Both the position numbers and the translations under genes were made by a program. Positions 14,217 through 21,708 of a stretch of 22,444 nucleotides of DNA are shown here, piece by piece. The notes under the pieces are model-generated. The model saw nothing but the letters and a program-made list of their open reading frames with translations. It ran no database searches and was not told the DNA's origin. This DNA comes from an uncultured Acetatifactor sp. (GTDB lineage Bacteria; Bacillota; Clostridia; Lachnospirales; Lachnospiraceae): contig CAJUGL010000041.1 in NCBI GenBank assembly GCA_910586515.1, forward strand, positions 6,548-28,991, written 5' to 3'. Within the stretch, counting starts at the first letter, position 1. Every line of letters begins with the position of its first letter.

Positions 14217-14894
14217 TCGTTCCAGGTAAAATGTCTCCAGATCTTCCTGTTCCTCCCACACGCCCTGATAGATCAGCTCACCGCCCTTCATCATCAGGAT
14301 GGTATCCGCGATATGCGCCACATCGGAGACGATATGGGTGGACAAAAGCACGATATTTTCCTTCCCCCACTGTGCGATCAGCTCCCGGAAGCGCACCCTT
14401 TCCCTGGGGTCAAGCCCGGCGGTTGGCTCGTCCAGGATCAGCAGGCCCGGCTCTCCCAATAAAGCCTGCGCAATTCCCAGGCGCTGCTTCATGCCGCCGG
14501 AATAGGTTCGTATCTTCTTCCTGCCCATGTCCTCCAGGCCCACGACTTCCAACAATTCCGCCGCTTTCCGTCTGGCGCAAGCCTTGTTCAGTCCCTTCAG
14601 CGCCGCCATGTACAGCAGGAATTCCGTTCCCGTGAAATCCGGATAATAGCCGAAATCCTGGGGCAGATAGCCCAGTTCCGCCCTGTACTCCTCCCGGGAC
14701 ACATCCATGCCGTCCAGGGTAATGCTCCCGCTTGTGGGTTTTAAAATCCCGCAAAGCAGCCGCATCAGGGTGGTTTTCCCTGCGCCGTTTTCCCCCAACA
14801 GGCCGTAAATTCCCGCCTGCAGTTTCAGGGAAATCCTGTCCACGGCAATCTTGCTGCCGTATTGTTTTGAAACCCGGTCCACTGTCAGCTCCAT
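14211..14894 (-). CDS. ABC transporter ATP-binding protein (sigma-factor operon)
   Basis: A 227-aa ATPase subunit with Walker A GENGAGKTT (34-42), signature YSGGM (131-135), Walker B LLILDEP (151-157) and switch His (H187). It resembles the BcrA/CcmA-like exporters often used in peptide-antibiotic resistance. The ATG at 14894 has AGAGGA six bases upstream and overlaps the end of the preceding membrane-protein gene by ten bases, so translation is coupled. A longer frame upstream is only a shadow of that gene. Its permease partner follows but is broken. Confidence 0.95.
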   Translation of the reverse strand: MELTVDRVSKQYGSKIAVDRISLKLQAGIYGLLGENGAGKTTLMRLLCGILKPTSGSITLDGMDVSREEYRAELGYLPQDFGYYPDFTGTEFLLYMAALKGLNKACARRKAAELLEVVGLEDMGRKKIRTYSGGMKQRLGIAQALLGEPGLLILDEPTAGLDPRERVRFRELIAQWGKENIVLLSTHIVSDVAHIADTILMMKGGELIYQGVWEEQEDLETFYLERI

Positions 14895-15673
14895 GTCAAT
14901 TCCTCTGTCCTCTCTATATTTTTCTTCCATCCCCAGGCCGCAGCTGCCCCCAACAGGAGCAAAACCGTTGTCCATCCCCGGGAATCCTCCGGAATCCGGA
15001 ATCCGGCGCCCCCATATCCGGCCAGCAGGGGCAGAATGCCCACCATTACCGCCAGACCCAGGCAGAGGTAAACCGCCTCCCTGCCCCGTATCTTCCGAAT
15101 CAGCCAGAGGGCCGCCGCATCCGTCAGCAGATAGGGTCCCAGAAGGCACAGGCCGATGCGCAGCAGGGTTATGCCCTCCCATCGGCACAGCAGGGAAAGC
15201 AGCATCAGCGTCACCAGATGCACCGCCCCCAGTGCCCCAATCCGGGCCAGAAGAATGCTTTTCAGGCAAAATCTGGCGGCCATTTCCAGTTCCGTCATGC
15301 CACAGACCTCCGAGCGCATGTATTCCATCACGGCAGAGACTGCCAGAAGGGGCATCGCTGCTGACAACATCCACAGGACTTCCCCGCCCAGAAACCTCCC
15401 TCCTGCCAACGCCCCCAGAAATACCCCTGCCGACAGCGCCCAAACCCACTTCCGGATATAGCCGGCCTGCTGCAGGACAAAGCGGCCCGTGCTGACGCGG
15501 CTCCGGGTTTTGGGGCGTATACTCCTTAGAAAAGACGCTTTCCCCAGAGGCGGGGGCGCCTGAAAAGCCTCCTGCAAAAGTTGTCTGTATTGGACGGTGC
15601 TGTCTTTTCCGTTTTTCCGGAAATGCGTATTTTTTCTGCCGTCAGGCACTTCCTGATGAATCTTCGCTTTCAT
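14885..15673 (-). CDS. Six-segment membrane protein of the sigma-factor operon
   Basis: A 262-aa protein with a basic cytosolic N-terminus of about 75 residues, then six likely membrane segments (about 76-91, 99-117, 139-162, 169-191, 200-219, 234-249) and a short charged tail. I do not recognise the family. It starts inside the end of the sigma-factor gene (ATGA overlap) and overlaps the ATPase start. Position fits either a second permease or a membrane anti-sigma factor acting on the neighbouring sigma; the sequence does not decide. Confidence 0.8.
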   Translation of the reverse strand: MKAKIHQEVPDGRKNTHFRKNGKDSTVQYRQLLQEAFQAPPPLGKASFLRSIRPKTRSRVSTGRFVLQQAGYIRKWVWALSAGVFLGALAGGRFLGGEVLWMLSAAMPLLAVSAVMEYMRSEVCGMTELEMAARFCLKSILLARIGALGAVHLVTLMLLSLLCRWEGITLLRIGLCLLGPYLLTDAAALWLIRKIRGREAVYLCLGLAVMVGILPLLAGYGGAGFRIPEDSRGWTTVLLLLGAAAAWGWKKNIERTEELTWS

Positions 15674-16263
15674 TCCGTTCCCTCCGTCGTTACTGCCCTT
15701 TTTATTTCTGCGCCTTCGTAAAATCCTTCTCTCCCCAGTGCCTCCCGGAAGTGTTCCAGCGCGGATTTCGTCATTCTGTACACGGAAAAACGTGATGTTC
15801 CCAATATTTTCCCCATTGTCCCAACGGGAACCTGGTTCACATACCGCAGCAGGATCACTTCCCGCTCTTCCTCCTCCAGGGCATCCAGGGCCTTCCGAAC
15901 TGCCATGGCCATGACCACCCGCTCCTCCAGACCGGATTCCACATTTTCCATAAGGACAGCATTCCCCGGACCGGTTCCGGCTGTTTCTTCCGCCCCGCAG
16001 CCCCGGGTACCCCAGGCTCCCCCCGGCGGTTCCCCCAGAACCTGCAGCGGCAGGTGCTTTTTCTTCCGGTATTCGTCTATACAGAGGTTCCGGGCAATGG
16101 TGTACAGATACGGCAGGGCGTCCCTTTCCCCATATCCCTTTTCCAGAAACCGCAGAAAGGTCTCCTGGGTAATGTCTTCCGCAGTCTCCCGGCTGCCCAG
16201 TTTAAAATAGCAGTAGCGGTAAATTTTATCGTACTGCGCTTCCAAATCCAAATTTCCATCCAC
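15670..16263 (-). CDS. ECF-type RNA polymerase sigma factor
   Basis: A 197-aa sigma-70 family protein with region 2 (about 9-70: YRYCYFKLGSRETAEDITQE, then YLYTIARNLCIDEYRKKK) and region 4 (about 118-172: LDALEEEEREVILLRYVN, then a helix-turn-helix GTMGKILGTSRFSVYRM). A Gly-rich linker joins them. It would direct polymerase to a special promoter set, probably including its own operon. The start is GTG with AGGAGG eight bases upstream. It heads an operon with a membrane protein, an ABC ATPase and a (broken) permease. This arrangement fits a cell-envelope or antimicrobial stress response. Confidence 0.93.
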   Translation of the reverse strand: MDGNLDLEAQYDKIYRYCYFKLGSRETAEDITQETFLRFLEKGYGERDALPYLYTIARNLCIDEYRKKKHLPLQVLGEPPGGAWGTRGCGAEETAGTGPGNAVLMENVESGLEERVVMAMAVRKALDALEEEEREVILLRYVNQVPVGTMGKILGTSRFSVYRMTKSALEHFREALGREGFYEGAEIKRAVTTEGTE

Positions 16264-16436
16264 TCCCGGAACCTCCTCTCATACTGTATAACGGATGTGC
16301 TGTGGGAAATGTGCGCGTCCGCTGAAATTTTTTCTTATTATTTTTTTATGTTTTCTTATTATGTTTTTTCTTATGATGTTTTCTCTTTTTGATTTTTGCC
16401 TGTTTTGTTTATACTGATTTTTATTTTTTCCATAAT

Positions 16437-16538
16437 TATACTGCACGCCGGTTGAATTTGCAGTACAACCCGACTGCAGACCGCCAAACAGGTACTTTCC
16501 CTAAGGCATCAATGTAAATCCTGACGGTCTGCAGTATA
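16437..16538. repeat. Nested, mutually exclusive inverted repeats
   Basis: ACTGCAGACCG (16473-16483) pairs perfectly with CGGTCTGCAGT (16525-16535). TATACTGCA (16437-16445) pairs perfectly with TGCAGTATA (16530-16538), using much of the same right arm. A further TGCAGTA (16459-16465) lies in the loop of a GGTTG/CAACC hairpin (16450-16470) and could also pair with TACTGCA. This may be a MITE remnant or a switching RNA. Confidence 0.8.
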
Positions 16539-16789
16539 GTTCTATCCGCATCTGCCCCTATCCCATGGGACTGGTCCCAAAAGGCAGGTCACGTCGGAAA
16601 AAGTGCCGACTTCCCCGGAATTCATCATACCTTTTTGAGCAGCAGATGTAAATCTGTTCCTTTGAACCCGGGAGGGCTGTGGGCGAAATCACTGTTCCTG
16701 CGATTTCTGTGCACCTGTTCGTGTAAACGTGAGAAGCCCAAAAGGCCCAGGAAAACACCTGGCGGAGGCCTCTGTAAACAGCAGCTCCA

Positions 16790-16918
16790 TTGACGCAATT
16801 GTCCAACAAAATTGCGTAGAAATGTGTCCGCGGACACATTGCAATGATTGACTTCCCGGGAGAGGCAGTCTGAACTGTTACACACAATTTACACAATTGA
16901 CGCAATTGACACAATTTG
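16790..16918. repeat. Inverted and direct repeats upstream of the BlaI operon
   Basis: TTGACGCAATTG occurs at 16790-16801 and again at 16897-16908. ACGCAATT-9 nt-AATTGCGT is an inverted repeat at 16793-16817. AATGTGTCCG/CGGACACATT is a perfect 20-bp palindrome at 16821-16840. Four 9-bp units (CACAATTTA, CACAATTGA, CGCAATTGA, CACAATTTG) run at 16883-16918, ending 12 bases before the -35. These look like protein-binding sites. Confidence 0.85.
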
Positions 16919-16930
16919 TTCCGGAAATGG

Positions 16931-16959
16931 TTGACACCATGTAGTTTTAATGGTAGAAT
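16931..16959 (+). promoter_or_regulatory. Sigma-A promoter of the BlaI operon
   Basis: TTGACA (16931-16936), 17 bases, TAGAAT (16954-16959), about 40 bases upstream of the regulator gene. Confidence 0.85.
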
Positions 16960-16973
16960 AAATAAAACTACAT
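16939..16973. promoter_or_regulatory. Predicted BlaI-type operator
   Basis: ATGTAGTTTTA (16939-16949) and TAAAACTACAT (16963-16973) are perfect inverted repeats 13 bases apart, straddling the -10. BlaI/MecI/CopY repressors bind dyads with TACA/TGTA ends, which fits the outer ends of these arms (CTACAT / ATGTAG). Confidence 0.75.
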
Positions 16974-16997
16974 ACAATCAATCAATGGAGGTACAGC

Positions 16998-17384
16998 ATG
17001 GAACAGCAGATTTCCATTTCGGAATCGGAGTGGCAGGTAATGAAAATTATCTGGAATGATTCTCCCCGGACGCTTCCCGAAATATTGGATAAACTAAAGG
17101 AAACGGCTTGGAGCAAAACCACAATTCAGACTTATCTGGCCCGTCTGGTCAGGAAAGGCGCCCTGTGTACGAAGCGTCAGGGCAAAGGATATTTATACTA
17201 TCCGGCCGTGTCGGAAAGCGAGTGCCAGCTTGCGGAAAGCCGCAATTTTTTGAGCCGTGTGTATGACGGTTCTCTTTCCAAAATGGTGATGGGATTTGTA
17301 AAAAACGGGAATCTTTCCAATGAGGAATTAAACGAATTGAAAAGCTTCCTTGCGGAGGAGAAACCAGATGCAGATATTAGGTAA
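16998..17384 (+). CDS. BlaI/MecI/CopY-family transcriptional repressor
   Basis: A 128-aa winged-helix repressor. SISESEWQVMKIIW (6-19), the recognition segment WSKTTIQTYLARLVRKGAL (38-56) and the wing KRQGKGYLYYPAVSE (59-73) are characteristic. The C-terminal helices form the dimer. In this family the repressor is inactivated by proteolysis after a signal through an M56 protease, and that protease is encoded next with overlapping genes. The ATG has GGAGG seven bases upstream. A perfect dyad over its own promoter predicts autorepression of the whole five-gene operon. Confidence 0.95.
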   Translation: MEQQISISESEWQVMKIIWNDSPRTLPEILDKLKETAWSKTTIQTYLARLVRKGALCTKRQGKGYLYYPAVSESECQLAESRNFLSRVYDGSLSKMVMGFVKNGNLSNEELNELKSFLAEEKPDADIR

Positions 17385-18357
17385 TCTTTTTAATGCGGTT
17401 CTTTTTGTGTCTGTCATCGGCAGTATTTTTACTGTGATATCGCTTTTTGTAAATCATGTGCTCCGCTGCACTCTGCCCTTATGGTTCGCTCTCTGGGGCA
17501 TGCTCTTTTTTTGCGTTCCCTTCCTGTCTCCGGATGTATTTTTCATATCCCCGGAAACACAGGATTGGGTACATGGTTATCGGATTGCCAGTATGCTGTG
17601 GGCGTGGGGGTGCGGGGTTTTGCTTGCCCATGATCTGGTCCGTCTTATGTTGGCAAAGCGGGCGCTTATGCATTACCGGACTTGTGACAATGAGCGGCTG
17701 AATCGTATTTATTCCCACTGTGCTGCAGCCGCAATAAAGAAAATTCCCGCCCTGTATTGCGGAACTTTGGAGAATCCCGTTTGTGTAACCGGCGTAATCC
17801 GCCCGGTTATCCTTATGAGGGAAACCGTCCTGGAGCAGTTGACGGACAGGGAATTAACAGCCGTCTTTTTCCATGAATTGACCCATGTAAAGCGGAAACA
17901 TGTGCTTTGGGGAAGGCTCTTTGATTATGTCTGTATTCTGAACTGGATGAATCCTTTTTCCTGGATTGCCAGGAGAAATTTCTCTTTGCATTGTGAAACA
18001 GACTGCGATTCCCATGCCATGAAAAAACTGCAGGGAACGGTCACGGACACAGAATATGCTTCTGCCATTATCCGGCTTTTGGAATATGCAACCATTCGGG
18101 CTGCAAAACCGGGAACCGGAACAGGCGCCCTTGATTTTCTTTTAACCAAACGGAGAATCAAAAGGATTACTGCAGGCACATCCAAAATCAGGGATGGATT
18201 GACAGCGTTCCTGTTGGCTGTTCTCGCGGCCCTTGTGCTCCTTCTTTCCCTGCGGTTCAGCAGAGAGTCTTTTTATCCTTATCCGGCTTATCATACCGGA
18301 ACAGAATATGGTGCGGGCAGGATGATACGCAACGAAACTACACTTGTAGTTATTTAG
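17368..18357 (+). CDS. M56-family (BlaR1-like) membrane metallopeptidase, no sensor domain
   Basis: A 329-aa membrane protein with hydrophobic segments near 8-28, 38-58 and 75-95. A cytosolic zinc-protease domain carries HELTH (169-173) and the downstream CETDCDSHA containing the third ligand (E210). A last membrane segment lies near 278-296. BlaR1 proteins carry a further penicillin-binding sensor of about 250 residues; here only about 30 residues follow the last segment. The signal must therefore come another way, perhaps from the ABC transporter itself. It overlaps the repressor gene by 17 bases. The ATG at 17368 with GGAGGAG upstream is preferred to a start six codons earlier. Confidence 0.92.
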   Translation: MQILGNLFNAVLFVSVIGSIFTVISLFVNHVLRCTLPLWFALWGMLFFCVPFLSPDVFFISPETQDWVHGYRIASMLWAWGCGVLLAHDLVRLMLAKRALMHYRTCDNERLNRIYSHCAAAAIKKIPALYCGTLENPVCVTGVIRPVILMRETVLEQLTDRELTAVFFHELTHVKRKHVLWGRLFDYVCILNWMNPFSWIARRNFSLHCETDCDSHAMKKLQGTVTDTEYASAIIRLLEYATIRAAKPGTGTGALDFLLTKRRIKRITAGTSKIRDGLTAFLLAVLAALVLLLSLRFSRESFYPYPAYHTGTEYGAGRMIRNETTLVVI

Positions 18358-18374
18358 CAAATTAGGAGATTTTG

Positions 18375-19253
18375 ATGAAAGGGAATATTACATTTTGTCA
18401 TGTGACAAAGAAATATGCAAATGGTGTCATGGCCCTTGATGACATTGACTTTAGTGTCGGAAGCGGGGTTTTGGGGTTATTGGGGCATAACGGCGCCGGA
18501 AAAACCACGCTGATGAAAGCATTGGTTACCGTGCTGTCCCCCTCGGCAGGTACCATCCGTGTCTGCGGATTTGACACCCGGAAACAGGGAAATGAGGTCA
18601 GAAAACGGATCGGGTATCTGCCCCAGGAACTTGCCATGTACCCCTCTCTTTCCGTGTTTGATTTTGTAAACTACATGGCGGAACTGAAGGGCATTTATGA
18701 CAAAAAGGCAGTACAGGAAGTCCTGGAACAGGTTGAGCTGTCGGCATTTTCCAAACGCAAAATAAAGCAGCTTTCCGGCGGCATGAAGCGCCGGGTTGGA
18801 ATTGCACAGGCATTGGTGGGCAGTCCCCGGATTCTTGTGGTGGATGAGCCAACAGCCGGGCTTGACCCGGAGGAACGGGTCCGGTTTCGGGGTTTATTGT
18901 CGCGGTATGCAAGAGAGGGCCGCACTGTCCTGCTCTCCACGCATATTGTGGAAGATGTTCACCAGCTTTGCGGAGAACTTGCCGTATTGCGAAACGGACG
19001 GCTGTTTTACGCCGGTACATCCGCAGCGCTTTTGGAACGGGTAAAGGGAAACATAAAACTGCTGCACTTAGAAGACGAAAATCAGCTCATGGAACTGCAA
19101 AAGAAGGCTGTGGTTTTGCAGACCACGTATGAAAACCACGGACTGACCGCGCGAATTATGGACGAAAATTCCGCTTTCCCGGAGGCTGTGTCCGATGCGG
19201 CAACTTTGGAAGATGCCTATGTGTATTGTATGGGAGGGAAAGCCCATGCGTAA
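18375..19253 (+). CDS. ABC transporter ATP-binding protein (BlaI operon)
   Basis: A 292-aa ATPase with Walker A GHNGAGKTT (37-45), signature LSGGM (133-137), Walker B ILVVDEP (153-159) and switch His (H190). About 70 residues follow the core, as in BcrA-type drug exporters. The ATG at 18375 has AGGAGA five bases upstream. It sits 17 bases after the protease gene and overlaps the permease start by eight bases, so it is part of the BlaI-controlled operon. It probably confers efflux of, or protection from, an antimicrobial; the substrate is unknown. Confidence 0.95.
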   Translation: MKGNITFCHVTKKYANGVMALDDIDFSVGSGVLGLLGHNGAGKTTLMKALVTVLSPSAGTIRVCGFDTRKQGNEVRKRIGYLPQELAMYPSLSVFDFVNYMAELKGIYDKKAVQEVLEQVELSAFSKRKIKQLSGGMKRRVGIAQALVGSPRILVVDEPTAGLDPEERVRFRGLLSRYAREGRTVLLSTHIVEDVHQLCGELAVLRNGRLFYAGTSAALLERVKGNIKLLHLEDENQLMELQKKAVVLQTTYENHGLTARIMDENSAFPEAVSDAATLEDAYVYCMGGKAHA

Positions 19254-20007
19254 ACTGATTGCCATCATCCATTATGAATATAAGATGCAGTTTCACAGAC
19301 CGGCAACCTGGGGGATGCTCCTTGGCGTAACCATCTATGCATTGTTGGATACTTATCCCTCTGCCCGTAATTTGGCTCGTTTGGAGTTTTTGAATGAGCC
19401 TGCTTACTTTGTTTATCGGACAATGAGCCTCAATGGCCTTGTTCTGTTGTTCGGAATGCTGTTTCTGCTGGCGGAACGTTTTCCTCTGGATCACAAAACA
19501 GGGATGAAGCTGCTGTTTATGTCCCATGCCCTGCAAAAATGGCAATATATCTGGGGAAAGCTGTTGGGAGGATTTCTGTATACCTTTTCAATCTTATGTA
19601 TTTTCCTTGCTTCCAACACGGCAGTTTATTTCGCGGCGGCCCCTTTCCCCGTACCTTTATCTGCCTGTATGGTTCCCATGGTGAAAGCAATCCTTATTTC
19701 CGCCCTGCCGGTAAGTCTGTTTGTCAGTTTTTGTTCGGGTGCACTGCCGGGAATGATAAATCTGCGGCTGTTCTACCTTTTGGCAGCACTATTGTTTGGC
19801 GTCAATGCCGCTTATGTCGGTTCCGCAAATCCGGCGCCGTTTTACATGATAACATCGGGAGATTTGATTCGTCTCATCTGGGGAAACCCCAAATGGGCCT
19901 TTCATGATACCGGGAGCATTTTCGCAAACGGGGCTTTTCTTATGGGAAGCGGCCTTCTCTTCGGAAGTTCCTTATTTGGGAGACATGAATTTTGGAGGGC
20001 AGAATGA
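19246..20007 (+). CDS. ABC-2 type permease, first of two (BlaI operon)
   Basis: A 253-aa membrane protein with about six hydrophobic segments and an N-terminal cytosolic stretch MRKLIAIIHYEYKMQFHRP typical of ABC-2 permeases. The ATG at 19246 has GGAGGG eight bases upstream. It overlaps the ATPase end and, by four bases (ATGA), the next permease. It probably forms a heterodimeric channel with the following protein. Confidence 0.88.
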   Translation: MRKLIAIIHYEYKMQFHRPATWGMLLGVTIYALLDTYPSARNLARLEFLNEPAYFVYRTMSLNGLVLLFGMLFLLAERFPLDHKTGMKLLFMSHALQKWQYIWGKLLGGFLYTFSILCIFLASNTAVYFAAAPFPVPLSACMVPMVKAILISALPVSLFVSFCSGALPGMINLRLFYLLAALLFGVNAAYVGSANPAPFYMITSGDLIRLIWGNPKWAFHDTGSIFANGAFLMGSGLLFGSSLFGRHEFWRAE

Positions 20008-20651
20008 TCAGGAAAGTCTGGAGTGAACTGAAAATAATGGGGGCAGATTTTTTAATCCTGTCAGCAGCTTTTACGGCTGTCATTATTCTGCTTTCTGCCG
20101 CTGCCGGGGAACTGCTTCCCTTTTACCCGGTGAGTTTTGAAGTACTTTTTCCTTTTTATGCGGCAATCGCCGTGGGGGAATGGGGAAAGACACGGGCAGA
20201 CAGCAATTTTGATCTCATTGCCGCTCAAAGCAGTTCCCTGTTCCGGTGGGTGCTGCTGCGCTATGTAATCCCCTTTGGCCTATCCACTGTTTTTGCCCTG
20301 TTTAGTATGGTGTTTTCGTCTGTTTTCCGATACGAATTCCCATTATGGGAACTGCTTCTGATTTATTGCCCGCCCGCATTCTTTTTGTCGTCCCTGTGCG
20401 CGCTGTTTGGAATTCATTGTACCGGGGAACATGTGGCAGCATCGGCCTGCGGTATCCTGTGGCTGCTCCTTCTCCTGGCGCGCAGACTGTCTGCAATTCC
20501 GGGAGCAGAGTACATTTATCCGTTTATCCGATACGCCGGTGTGCAGAATTCCGTTTGGTTATGGAATAAGGGCATTGTTGCAGCACTTGGTTTGTCTTTG
20601 TGGGGAATCCTTTATTTGAGGTGCAGGAGGACGGGTTCGAAAAAATCTTAA
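20004..20651 (+). CDS. ABC-2 type permease, second of two (BlaI operon)
   Basis: A 215-aa membrane protein with about six hydrophobic segments and a basic C-terminus (LRCRRTGSKKS). The ATG at 20004 has GGAGGG four bases upstream and overlaps the previous stop. It is the last gene of the operon. A hairpin ACAGCA-12 nt-TGCTGT (20653-20676) follows the stop but has no T tract. Confidence 0.86.
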   Translation: MIRKVWSELKIMGADFLILSAAFTAVIILLSAAAGELLPFYPVSFEVLFPFYAAIAVGEWGKTRADSNFDLIAAQSSSLFRWVLLRYVIPFGLSTVFALFSMVFSSVFRYEFPLWELLLIYCPPAFFLSSLCALFGIHCTGEHVAASACGILWLLLLLARRLSAIPGAEYIYPFIRYAGVQNSVWLWNKGIVAALGLSLWGILYLRCRRTGSKKS

Positions 20652-20766
20652 AACAGCACCGAAACGCAACTGCTGTCCCTTACTGCGCCACAGATAAATA
20701 TATCCACTGTAAGCTGCGCTCCGAAAATATTTTATGAGAAATTCAGTTTTCAAAAGGAGTGATCCG

Positions 20767-20796
20767 ATGTATAATAAAAGCAATGAAAGAAGGTGA
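20767..20796 (+). CDS. Nine-codon upstream ORF before the Rpn gene
   Basis: The only well-spaced ribosome binding site here (AAGGAG 20754-20759, seven bases before ATG) serves a frame MYNKSNERR that stops at TGA just before the TTG of the nuclease gene. It could be a coupling leader peptide, or the original nuclease start separated by a frameshift. Confidence 0.5.
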   Translation: MYNKSNERR

Positions 20797-20800
20797 TATT

Positions 20801-21610
20801 TTGAATACAACAGATCAGACACATCAACAGGACTTAGAGCGTCTGAAATCACTTCGATATATGGACGATGATTTTATGTCGGTCTGCCTTGCCGATAATT
20901 TTGAGGGTGTGGAACTGATACTACGGATTATTTTAGGACAAGAGGATATAAAAATCAAATCGGTTAGGACACAGGAGCCGTTGAAGAATTTGCAGGGACG
21001 TTCAGCTATTTTGGATGTTCATGCCACTGACAGCACCGATAAGGAATTTGATGTAGAAATTCAGAGGAAAGACGCAGGAGCAGGGGCAAAGAGGGCAAGG
21101 CATAACAGTAGTCTGTTGGACGCACATATCTTAAAGCCCGGTGATGATACGGAAAATATTCCCGACAGCTATGTGATTTTTATCACAGAAAATGATGTAA
21201 TGAAAGGAAAACAACCAATATATCCGGTAGAGAGATATGTCAGTATCGGGGAAAGTAAGGTATTGTTTGGCGACGGTTCACATATTCTATATGTTAATGG
21301 AAAGTATAGGGGCAACGATGAAATCGGAAAGCTAATGCACGATTTTTCATGCACGAATCCCAATGATATGAATTATGAAGCACTTGCTGAAAAGGCACGA
21401 TATTTTAAGCAAGACGAGAAAGGAGTTGCTACCATGTGTAAACTTATGGAAGATATGAGAAATGAAGCAGCATTAAATAACGCAAGAGAAACAGCAGAAA
21501 GATTGATAAAAAAAGGAAAAATGACACTTGATGAAATTGCGGAGTGTGTTCCCCTATTATCGCTTGATGAACTAAAAGCAATCGAAATGAAAGTTATGCA
21601 GTTAGCGTAA
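20801..21610 (+). CDS. Rpn-family / PD-(D/E)XK nuclease transposase-like protein
   Basis: A 269-aa protein of the group annotated as Rpn family recombination-promoting nuclease or PD-(D/E)XK nuclease family transposase. Seen features are RYMDDDFMSVCL near the start, an active-site-like LDVHA (D72) followed by FDVEIQRKD (E86, Q88, K90), and a charged C-terminal helix bundle ending in DEIAECVPLLSLDELKAIE. Members cut DNA and can promote recombination in E. coli; many are stand-alone accessory genes. I chose the TTG at 20801 with AGAAGG seven bases upstream; a GTG at 20759 and an ATG at 20783 are in frame but lack proper sites. Its AT-richer composition differs from its neighbours and suggests transfer. 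Confidence 0.85.
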   Translation: MNTTDQTHQQDLERLKSLRYMDDDFMSVCLADNFEGVELILRIILGQEDIKIKSVRTQEPLKNLQGRSAILDVHATDSTDKEFDVEIQRKDAGAGAKRARHNSSLLDAHILKPGDDTENIPDSYVIFITENDVMKGKQPIYPVERYVSIGESKVLFGDGSHILYVNGKYRGNDEIGKLMHDFSCTNPNDMNYEALAEKARYFKQDEKGVATMCKLMEDMRNEAALNNARETAERLIKKGKMTLDEIAECVPLLSLDELKAIEMKVMQLA

Positions 21611-21625
21611 TCAATCAGATCAATC

Positions 21626-21653
21626 TTGATTTAAAGGCTTTGTATCCTATAGT
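21626..21653 (+). promoter_or_regulatory. Possible promoter of the Cys/His-repeat gene
   Basis: TTGATT (21626-21631), 16 bases, TATAGT (21648-21653), about 55 bases before the start codon. Confidence 0.5.
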
Positions 21654-21708
21654 ATCCTTAAGATGGAAACATACACTTAGATTTCATTTTAAATAGGGAG
21701 AGGTGGAA

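Larger units (their letters stand above)
16264..16997. other. 730-bp divergent intergenic region rich in repeats
   Basis: No convincing gene; a minus-strand frame at 16558-16977 has no gene-like features. On the plus strand, 16329-16436 is a T-rich tract with TTTTCTTATTAT-like repeats, which would be an A-rich upstream region for the sigma-factor promoter. 16437-16538 carries competing inverted repeats. 16790-16918 carries inverted repeats, a 20-bp palindrome and 9-bp direct repeats. 16931-16973 is the BlaI promoter and operator. Confidence 0.8.

Noticed and set aside
16558..16977. 139-codon minus-strand frame between the sigma-factor and BlaI operons
   Set aside because: No ribosome binding site or family features, and it crosses repeats, a palindrome and the BlaI promoter.
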